64,000 nucleotides of DNA. Source: Ruminococcus sp. (lineage in GTDB: Bacteria; Bacillota; Clostridia; Oscillospirales; Acutalibacteraceae). A model generated the notes under the pieces. That model was not told the DNA's origin. It saw only the letters and a program-made list of their open reading frames with translations, and did not search any database. Shown here one piece after another: positions 54,860 through 60,909 of this stretch. How positions within the stretch are numbered: the stretch's first letter is position 1; each line of letters begins with the position of its first letter. The stretch is taken from assembly GCA_022779485.1 (NCBI GenBank), contig JALFTC010000014.1, forward strand, positions 62,001-126,000, in the 5' to 3' direction. The translations under genes and the position numbers were made by a program.

Positions 54860-55024
54860 TAAGGAAACACTGAATAAATCACTTTACACATCTTGTACGC
54901 ATATTTTCTGCCGGTATGCCCAAAAAATCCTCGCAATACGTCAGTATTCCTGCGTTTTTTTGAACATACCGACAAAAAATCTGACTGTACAATCTGTGCA
55001 AATGATTTAATCAGTGTTTCCTTA
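54860..55024. repeat. 165-bp palindromic MITE-like element, copy C (inverted relative to A and B)
   Basis: TAAGGAAACACTGAATAAAT through AATCAGTGTTTCCTTA. It occupies more than half of the 304-base gap between the pilin and the first sortase, and may act as a hairpin limiting read-through into the sortase genes. No convincing separate terminator is seen after the pilin. Confidence 0.92.
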
Positions 55025-55137
55025 ACTTTATTTATCTATTTGGGGTGCAGGAAACTGCATCCCATATTTTTGTTGCAATTATTACTGGTGTATTTTATAA
55101 TTGTATTAGTATAAGAGTGAGAATAAGGACAATATTT

Positions 55138-56040
55138 ATGAAAAAGAAACTCCCGATAATCGCAATAATATTAATTTTTGTAATTGGTCTTGGAATAATG
55201 AGCTATCCTCTTGTTAGCTCAATGATTAACAATTCAAAGTTTCGTGAAGGTATGAATGACTATACCCAAGTAGTTAAAAAAATGAAGAAAGAGGACTATT
55301 CCAATTTTTTTAATGATGCAAAGAAATATAACAAAAGCCTTACGGCAACATCAATCATCACCGACCCTTTTGATGAGAAGGCATACAAGGCTATTGGCGC
55401 AAGATATAATAATGTGCTTAATGTTGACGAAAAAGGTCTTATTGGCTATGTTGTAGTGCCAAGAATTGATGTTAATTTACCCATATATCATGGTTCAAGC
55501 AAAAAAGTACTTGAAAACGGTGCAGGCCACTTGCGGAATACTTCAATGCCTATTGGTGGCAAAAGTACCCATGCGGTTATATCTGCTCATACAGGATTTC
55601 CTGACCAAACTTTTTTTGATAACTTAACTGACCTTGTAAAGGGAGATATTTTTTACATAAAGGTTTTGGACAAGACTCTTGCTTATAAGGTTGACCAAAT
55701 CAAGGTTGTTCTGCCGGAAGAAACCGAGAATTTGCGTATTATTCCTTACGAGGACTATGTAACGCTATTAACCTGTACTCCTTACGGTGTCAACACCCAC
55801 AGATTGCTTGTAAGAGGTGTTAGGACCAAATATATACCGGAAGAACAAGCGAAAGCTAAAGAGGTAAAACAAGCTCCCTTTGAAAAGTGCTTCTATTTCT
55901 TAGGATGCAAAATTCCATATTGGGTTGCCGGTTTATTTATAGTTGGGTTTGTCCTTGTGGTTATAATTATTGTAATTGTAATAGTCAGAAAGAATAACAA
56001 AAGAGCCAAAACAAAGAAGGTACAGACTGATGAAAAGTAA
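55138..56040 (+). CDS. Class C (pilin) sortase with C-terminal membrane anchor
   Basis: This sortase of about 300 aa has an N-terminal membrane helix, the catalytic His in SAHTGF (near 150), Cys in LLTCTP (near 213) and Arg in HRLLVRG (near 223), then a second C-terminal helix and basic tail, as in SrtC/pilin polymerases. The ORF track begins 31 codons earlier at 55045; I prefer ATG 55138 with AAGGA upstream and the typical MKKKLPIIAI signal start. It overlaps the second sortase by 11 bases. It probably polymerises the VPETGG pilin. Confidence 0.92.
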   Translation: MKKKLPIIAIILIFVIGLGIMSYPLVSSMINNSKFREGMNDYTQVVKKMKKEDYSNFFNDAKKYNKSLTATSIITDPFDEKAYKAIGARYNNVLNVDEKGLIGYVVVPRIDVNLPIYHGSSKKVLENGAGHLRNTSMPIGGKSTHAVISAHTGFPDQTFFDNLTDLVKGDIFYIKVLDKTLAYKVDQIKVVLPEETENLRIIPYEDYVTLLTCTPYGVNTHRLLVRGVRTKYIPEEQAKAKEVKQAPFEKCFYFLGCKIPYWVAGLFIVGFVLVVIIIVIVIVRKNNKRAKTKKVQTDEK

Positions 56041-56809
56041 AAAAGCTCGCAGGGTTATGGTGATAATTGCCACATTCTTTCTTGTAACAGGAATCGGCTT
56101 ATTGTTGTTTCCGCAGGTTTCAAATACTTATGGAAAATATGTAGCGAGGAATATTTCTGATGATTTTGAAACAAGGGCAGAACACCCACGAAAAGGCTCC
56201 TATTCTGATGCAAAAAAGAACGGAGAGGTAGATGGTAACGGTTGCCTTGCTGACGGTACACAGGTAGTGTATGATGTTGATATTAAAAGATTAAAGGAAG
56301 ACAGTATTAAGTATAACAATATGCTAAAAAAACATCAGTGGGAAAAGCTGACTAACTCCCTTTCTTATGAACAGCCAAGCCTAAAATTAAGCGAGTATGG
56401 AATTTTTGACGGTGTGTATGGATATTTGGAAGCTCCCACAATCGGTATGAAGTTGCCTATATATTTAGGCACTGCAAGAAATCACCTGAGCTACGGTGCA
56501 GCTCATTTAACATATACTTCTCTGCCTATAGGCGGTCAGGACACCAATGCGGTACTTGCCGGTCATACCGGTTATGTTGGCAGAATATTTTTTGATGATA
56601 TCAGAAATTTGCAAATCAATGACAAAATTAATGTAAGAACCTATTGGTCAAAAATGACTTATAAGGTTGTAAGTACAAAGGTAATAAAGCCAAATGAAGC
56701 AAGCGATATATATATTCAGAAAGGTAAGGACATGATTATCCTTATGACTTGTATATCTAACGGTAATGGTGGATTTGACAGATATTTGGTGTTTTGCGAA
56801 AGGAAGTAA
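56030..56809 (+). CDS. Second sortase (class C-like, without C-terminal anchor)
   Basis: This 259-aa sortase has one N-terminal helix, His in AGHTGY (near 177), Cys in LMTCISNG (near 240) and Arg in DRYLVF (near 250). It lacks the C-terminal membrane helix of its neighbour, and its central insert differs. It overlaps the first sortase gene by 11 bases and is followed after two bases by a small gene. Two sortases for two substrates with different signals (VPSTG and VPETGG) suggest division of labour, one building the fibre and the other adding the adhesin or anchoring the base (inference). Confidence 0.9.
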   Translation: MKSKKARRVMVIIATFFLVTGIGLLLFPQVSNTYGKYVARNISDDFETRAEHPRKGSYSDAKKNGEVDGNGCLADGTQVVYDVDIKRLKEDSIKYNNMLKKHQWEKLTNSLSYEQPSLKLSEYGIFDGVYGYLEAPTIGMKLPIYLGTARNHLSYGAAHLTYTSLPIGGQDTNAVLAGHTGYVGRIFFDDIRNLQINDKINVRTYWSKMTYKVVSTKVIKPNEASDIYIQKGKDMIILMTCISNGNGGFDRYLVFCERK

Positions 56810-56811
56810 TT

Positions 56812-57189
56812 ATGGATAAGAATCTTAACAAACTGCAAAGGGAAGAGGCAGGAAAAAGGCTGAAAATTTTGGGATACCCAAAGGATGTTTGCGAGAAATA
56901 TAACGACAAATCTTTTCTGCTAAAACTTCAAGAGGCAGACAGCGGAGATGTCCCCGAAGATATTAATATTGCACCGTTCCTAAAAATGGAAGAGGACGAA
57001 AACATATTCACATACCTGTACAGATATTCTGTAACAGAAGAGGGAAAATTGCAGTTAAGACTGTTTTTCGTCACCGATAAGGTAGAAGAATGGGAAAAGG
57101 ACAGAGAAACCTTGCGTAGTGCAATGGAAAAGGGAATAGATACGAAAGATGCAAAATCAATATTCCGTACATTTGTCCGTCCAATGTGA
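56812..57189 (+). CDS. Small cytoplasmic protein of unknown function in the pilus operon
   Basis: I do not recognise it. From ATG 56812 (AAAGGAAG upstream) it is 125 aa, charged, without signal or membrane segment; it carries DAKSIFRTFVRPM at the end and a predicted mixed alpha/beta middle (FTYLYRYSVTEEGKLQLRLFFV). It starts two bases after the second sortase stop, so it is the last gene of the operon. The ORF track start at 56794 lies within the sortase gene and has no separate ribosome site. Confidence 0.7.
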   Translation: MDKNLNKLQREEAGKRLKILGYPKDVCEKYNDKSFLLKLQEADSGDVPEDINIAPFLKMEEDENIFTYLYRYSVTEEGKLQLRLFFVTDKVEEWEKDRETLRSAMEKGIDTKDAKSIFRTFVRPM

Positions 57190-57280
57190 TGTTTTCCCTG
57201 ATATTACCCGCAATAAAAACGGTAAAACAAATAAATACACAAAATAATATATTTTTATGTAATTATTTTTCAAAAAGCTA

Positions 57281-57310
57281 TTGACAATTTACCATAACTT
57301 ATTATATAAT
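57281..57310 (+). promoter_or_regulatory. Promoter of the tRNA-Pro pair
   Basis: TTGACA, 18 bases, TATAAT; 21 bases before the first tRNA. Confidence 0.88.
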
Positions 57311-57331
57311 AATCAGGCACGAAAATAAGAA

Positions 57332-57408
57332 CGAGGTGTAACTCAGTTTGGTAGAGTGCTTGGTTTGGGACCAAGATGCCGCAGGTTCGAGTCCTGTCAC
57401 CTCGACCA
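57332..57408 (+). tRNA. tRNA-Pro (anticodon TGG), CCA encoded
   Basis: CGAGGTG/CACCTCG acceptor arms; D-arm ACTC...GAGT; anticodon stem CTTGG/CCAAG with loop TTTGGGA; T-arm GCAGG-TTCGAGT-CCTGT. Discriminator A and encoded CCA. It reads the proline codon CCA. Confidence 0.95.
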
Positions 57409-57410
57409 TT

Positions 57411-57446
57411 AAAACAGGTAATGCCATGGTATTACCTGTTTTGATT
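57411..57446 (+). terminator. Terminator-like hairpin after the first tRNA-Pro
   Basis: AAAACAGGTAAT pairs with ATTACCTGTTTT, then GATTTT. It is nearly identical to the hairpin after the second tRNA, implying duplication of a tRNA-plus-terminator unit. Confidence 0.8.
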
Positions 57447-57458
57447 TTAAATAAGCAA

Positions 57459-57535
57459 CGAGGTGTGGCTCAGTTTGGTAGAGCGCTGCGTTCGGGACGC
57501 AGAGGCCGCAGGTTCGACTCCTGTCACCTCGACCA
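57459..57535 (+). tRNA. tRNA-Pro (anticodon CGG), CCA encoded
   Basis: CGAGGTG/CACCTCG acceptor; D-arm GCTC...GAGC; anticodon stem CTGCG/CGCAG with loop TTCGGGA; T-arm as in the first gene. It reads CCG. The two genes share most bases, with differences concentrated in the D-arm and anticodon arm. Confidence 0.95.
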
Positions 57536-57537
57536 TT

Positions 57538-57576
57538 AAAACAGGTAATGCATTGGCATTACCTGTTTTAATTTTT
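57538..57576 (+). terminator. Terminator after the second tRNA-Pro
   Basis: AAAACAGGTAATGC pairs exactly with GCATTACCTGTTTT around ATTG, then TAATTTTT. Confidence 0.9.
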
Positions 57577-57586
57577 AAACAAGCAA

Positions 57587-57605
57587 CGAGGTGACAGGAG
57601 TCGAA
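57587..57605 (-). pseudogene. Inverted scrap of a tRNA-Pro 3' end
   Basis: CGAGGTGACAGGAGTCGAA is the reverse complement of the T-arm and acceptor 3' end of the second tRNA (TTCGACTCCTGTCACCTCG). Directly before it is the same AAGCAA leader seen before tRNA two. Confidence 0.75.
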
Positions 57606-57751
57606 GGTGACGAGTACGACCGCCGCCGGTGGCGGAGGAAGGGAGTACGAGGAAGAGCCGCAACAAGGAGTTTGAGGAAGTGCATTTATGCACGACGCTA
57701 AACGACTATGTTGCAATCGGAGTAAAGAAAACAGTCCGGTGGACTGTTTTT
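57606..57751 (+). ncRNA. Candidate structured RNA ending in a terminator
   Basis: Much more GC-rich than its surroundings, with no good protein frame. Predicted hairpins: CCGCC/GGCGG (near 57622), GTGCA/TGCAC (57679-57692), and a strong terminator AAAACAGTCC/GGACTGTTTT (57728-57750) followed by T. I recall very similar sequence beside tRNA genes in other Ruminococcaceae, which suggests conservation, but this was not searched. Confidence 0.45.
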
Positions 57752-57909
57752 AGGGAGGGTGTAGAAGATACTATTGTAGGAAATAGTGTTTCTTCTTTGT
57801 ATATAATATATCGTCTATTCTATAAATTAATTGCAAAACATTTACTAAAATGATATGATATTTTTAGGAAATTAACTGTATAGGAATAGGAGGGGGTTAT
57901 ATCCTTTCA

Positions 57910-58029
57910 ATGTCAGTAACAGATGAAAGAAATTCTGACTTAGCGGGTACATTTCATATTACTTCAACATGGAAAAAGTCAGAAAATACATACAAGCTTA
58001 TTTTTAATATGGATTCAAGAATTATGTGA
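57910..58029 (+). CDS. Short ORF (39 aa) directly upstream of the zinc-ribbon gene
   Basis: Open from ATG 57910 to TGA 58029, ending MDSRIM eight bases before the next start. A GGAGGGGG site lies 13 bases upstream, too far to be ideal. The sequence (MSVTDERNSDLAGTFHI...) is not recognised. It may be a real small protein or the tail of a decayed gene. The rest of the 57752-57909 gap shows only AT-rich DNA. Confidence 0.3.
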   Translation: MSVTDERNSDLAGTFHITSTWKKSENTYKLIFNMDSRIM

Positions 58030-58037
58030 GGTGCAAA

Positions 58038-58292
58038 ATGGATAAAATATGTCAAAGTTGCGGTATGCCTATTCCATCTAATGAACAATTAGGCACAGAA
58101 AAGGATGGAAAAATAAATAACGACTACTGTAAATACTGCTACGAAAAAGGTGAATTTATTGACAAGGTGACAATGGAAGAATACATAGAAATGTGTTCAC
58201 AATACGGTTCACAGGCAGGAATGACAAATGAAGAAATGAAAGAGCATTGTGAAAAGCTTTTCCCTACATTAAAAAGGTGGAAAGCTGAATGA
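58038..58292 (+). CDS. Putative zinc-ribbon protein (PF12674-like)
   Basis: This 84-aa protein begins MDKICQSCGMPIPSNEQLGTE and has CxxC pairs at its start and at DYCKYCYEKGEF, the pattern of the zinc-ribbon_2 family; the rest is helical (EEMKEHCEKLFPTLKRW). Function unknown; relatives may bind regulators or nucleic acids. I start at ATG 58038 with GAGGTG five bases upstream rather than the GTG four codons earlier. cls follows 44 bases after its stop. Confidence 0.8.
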   Translation: MDKICQSCGMPIPSNEQLGTEKDGKINNDYCKYCYEKGEFIDKVTMEEYIEMCSQYGSQAGMTNEEMKEHCEKLFPTLKRWKAE

Positions 58293-58336
58293 TTAGTATT
58301 GGCAAATAATGATTTGTACTTATGGTGGTGTGTGTA

Positions 58337-59911
58337 ATGAATGAAGAATCTAACCAGGGGTTGACCCTGCTGAAAAAAGGGCAGAAAGGACTGTTTCATC
58401 TGATTTTCAGCCGATTGGGACTGATTTTGCTGATGTTGGCAGTTCAGATTTTTGTTATGTTCGGTGTATTCTATTGGTTTGCAGAGTTTCTCCCTCATAT
58501 CTATGGCGGAATGATACTATTTATGGCGGTTATGGTGCTGTATCTCATTAACAGTCGTATGGATGCATCGGCAAAACTTACCTGGATGATGGTTATTATG
58601 CTGTTGCCCGTATTCGGTGCGTTGCTGTTTTGGTACACTCAAAGGGACTTGGGGAATCGCACCCTGAAAAAGCGTATGAATTGGCTGATTGACCATACAA
58701 GAAAGAGTATTCCCCAATCCCATAAGCTGATGGAAAAGCTGGACAAGGAGGCTCCTGAGGTTTCAGCACTTACCCGATATTTGGGGCGTAGCGGGTGCTA
58801 TCCTGTCTATGAAACCACCGATGTGACATATTTCCCATTGGGGGAAAAGATGTGGGAAGAGATGCTTAAGCAACTGGAACAGGCGGAGCATTTTATATTT
58901 TTGGAATACTTTATTGTAGATGAAGGGCTGATGTGGGGAAAACTATTGGAGATTTTGGCTCGGAAAGCCAAGCAGGGAGTTGAGGTTCGTGTAATGTACG
59001 ACGGCACCTGTGAGTTTTCAACACTGCCACACGATTATCCAAAGCGGTTGAAGGAACTGGGTATAAAGTGCAAAATGTTTTCACCTGTGACTCCCTTTCT
59101 CTCTACCCATTATAATTATAGGGATCACAGAAAAATTATGGTGATTGACGGACACACCGCCTTTACAGGCGGGGTGAATCTGGCAGATGAATACATAAAT
59201 CATAACAGCAAATACGGCCATTGGAAGGATGTAGGTGTTATGCTTAAGGGAGATGCTGTAAAAAGCTTTACCTTGATGTCATTGCAGAGCTGGAACATTG
59301 ATGAAAAACATCCTGAGTTCCAAAAATATTTGGATTATCCAACTTTTGCACCTAACAATACTTCAGGATATGTTATTCCCTATGGTGACTGCCCTTTGGA
59401 TAAGGACAAGGTGGGTGAGCGTATCTATATGGATATTTTGAATAGGGCACAGAAGTATGTGCATATTATGACGCCCTATCTGATAATGGATAACGAAATG
59501 GAAACAGCACTGAAATTCGCTTCCGAGCGTGGAGTGGAAGTTTCTCTTATTCTGCCGGGAGTGACTGACAGTGCAGCCGCCCATGGCTTGGCATGGACAC
59601 ACTATGCCTCATTGCTGGAGTCAGGAGTGAAAATATACGAATACACACCGGGATTTGTTCACGCAAAGGTGTTTGTCAGCGATGATAAGGAGGCGGTTGT
59701 TGGCACAATCAATATGGATTACAGGAGCCTTTATCATCACTTTGAGTGTGCCACCTATTTGCATAAAACCGACTGTATAACGGATATTGAACAGGATTAT
59801 AGAGAAACTCTTTCAAAGTGCGTTGAGATAACACCCCGCTCACAAAGAAAGGTAAAATTCAGCCGAAAGGTGATAGGAGTTCTCCTAAAAGTTTTTGCAC
59901 CTTTGATGTAA
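58337..59911 (+). CDS. cls: Cardiolipin synthase (phospholipase D family)
   Basis: This protein of about 524 aa has two N-terminal membrane helices and two HKD motifs: HRKIMVIDGHTAFTGGVN (near 263) and HAKVFVSDDKEAVVGTIN (near 441). It joins two phosphatidylglycerols into cardiolipin on the membrane. I start at ATG 58337 (GGTGGTG six bases upstream) instead of the track's 58322. The reading frame ends KVFAPLM, as usual for the family, and its stop codon lies at the edge of a MITE remnant. Confidence 0.94.
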   Translation: MNEESNQGLTLLKKGQKGLFHLIFSRLGLILLMLAVQIFVMFGVFYWFAEFLPHIYGGMILFMAVMVLYLINSRMDASAKLTWMMVIMLLPVFGALLFWYTQRDLGNRTLKKRMNWLIDHTRKSIPQSHKLMEKLDKEAPEVSALTRYLGRSGCYPVYETTDVTYFPLGEKMWEEMLKQLEQAEHFIFLEYFIVDEGLMWGKLLEILARKAKQGVEVRVMYDGTCEFSTLPHDYPKRLKELGIKCKMFSPVTPFLSTHYNYRDHRKIMVIDGHTAFTGGVNLADEYINHNSKYGHWKDVGVMLKGDAVKSFTLMSLQSWNIDEKHPEFQKYLDYPTFAPNNTSGYVIPYGDCPLDKDKVGERIYMDILNRAQKYVHIMTPYLIMDNEMETALKFASERGVEVSLILPGVTDSAAAHGLAWTHYASLLESGVKIYEYTPGFVHAKVFVSDDKEAVVGTINMDYRSLYHHFECATYLHKTDCITDIEQDYRETLSKCVEITPRSQRKVKFSRKVIGVLLKVFAPLM

Positions 59912-59934
59912 ATGATTTAATCAGTGTTTCCCTA
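59910..59934. repeat. End remnant of the 165-bp palindromic element
   Basis: AAATGATTTAATCAGTGTTT and the following CCCTA match one end of the full copies. The last two bases of the cls stop codon are its first bases. Confidence 0.75.
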
Positions 59935-59953
59935 ATAATACTGTAAAACATTA

Positions 59954-59992
59954 CAGGCAAAGATGAATTCGCTTCATCTTTGCCTGTTTTTT
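59954..59992 (+). terminator. Terminator of cls
   Basis: CAGGCAAAGATGAA pairs exactly with TTCATCTTTGCCTG, then TTTTTT. Confidence 0.93.
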
Positions 59993-60045
59993 GAATATTA
60001 CAATATTTTGGAGAATTACTTACTAAATCACATCACAAAGAATTT

Positions 60046-60909
60046 TCAATTCTCAAACACATACAAATACAAGTCCTCAAGGGTTGGGGGTACTGGTTTT
60101 GGTGCGTAATTTTTTGGTGGTGTATCGGTTACTATTCTCACTGTTATTTTGTCACCGCTGTGGAATAGATTTGACACACGGTAGTTTTCCTGGAAATACT
60201 TTAATTCTTCCTTTTCGATTTCCACTTCAAAAACCTTGTTTTCTATTTCCTTTGTAAGGCTGTTACAGGTGTTGTGGGATATGAGTTTGCCCTCTTTCAG
60301 CAGGATAATTTCCTTTGCTATGAACTCAATGTCGGACACAACATGGGTGGAGATTAGGACTATTTTGTCCTCGGCTATCTCACTTATAAAATTTCTTATT
60401 CGTATTCTTTCCTTTGGGTCAAGTCCTGCTGTCGGCTCGTCAAGGAGTAACACCGTTGGGTTACCAAGCAAAGCCTGAGCCAGTAAAACCCTCTGTTTCA
60501 TTCCTCCGGAAAACTCACCGATTTTTTTGTGGGCAACATTATCAAGATTAACCACCTTTAGCAAACGGTCAGTTTCTTCTTTTGCTTGTTTTCTTGATAT
60601 GCCTTTCAGATTTGCCATATAAAGCAGGAATGCTTTGGATGAAAATTTATCGTAAAAGCCCTGTTGCTGTGGCATATATCCCAGTTCTTTTCTAAAGGCT
60701 TTCCCTAACTTTAAAATATCTGTTCCGTCAAAAAGGATTTCACCGGAGTTTCTTCTTACATTGTCTGTAATAAGGTTCATAAGTGTAGTTTTTCCTGCGC
60801 CGTTTGCACCTAAAAGACCATAAACCCCTTCATTAAGCTTTATATTAATATTACTTAGTGCCTGATATTTGCCGTAACACTTGCTGAGATTTTTAATTTC
60901 AAGCTCCAT
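60046..60909 (-). CDS. ABC-2 transporter ATP-binding protein
   Basis: This 287-aa ATPase has Walker A GANGAGKTT (34-42), signature FSGGMKQRV, Walker B LLLDEPTAGLDP and switch His in STHVV. It pairs with the large membrane protein encoded immediately upstream, which it overlaps by 11 bases. The N-terminal half resembles the drug or bacteriocin-export subfamily. The substrate is not evident. The operon seems to be three genes: the beta-propeller-like protein, the permease and this ATPase. Confidence 0.93.
   Translation of the reverse strand: MELEIKNLSKCYGKYQALSNINIKLNEGVYGLLGANGAGKTTLMNLITDNVRRNSGEILFDGTDILKLGKAFRKELGYMPQQQGFYDKFSSKAFLLYMANLKGISRKQAKEETDRLLKVVNLDNVAHKKIGEFSGGMKQRVLLAQALLGNPTVLLLDEPTAGLDPKERIRIRNFISEIAEDKIVLISTHVVSDIEFIAKEIILLKEGKLISHNTCNSLTKEIENKVFEVEIEKEELKYFQENYRVSNLFHSGDKITVRIVTDTPPKNYAPKPVPPTLEDLYLYVFEN

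Noticed and set aside
54893-55114. ORF of about 73 aa over MITE copy C; related frames in copies A and B (MYAYFLPVCPKN..., MLAYFSPVCSKN...)
   Set aside because: The similar peptides come from high DNA identity of a palindromic repeat; no ribosome sites and each ORF runs on into unrelated flanking sequence.
57629-57853. 74-aa ORF in the candidate RNA region
   Set aside because: It crosses the terminator hairpin and the composition break, with no ribosome site; an RNA or non-coding reading is better.
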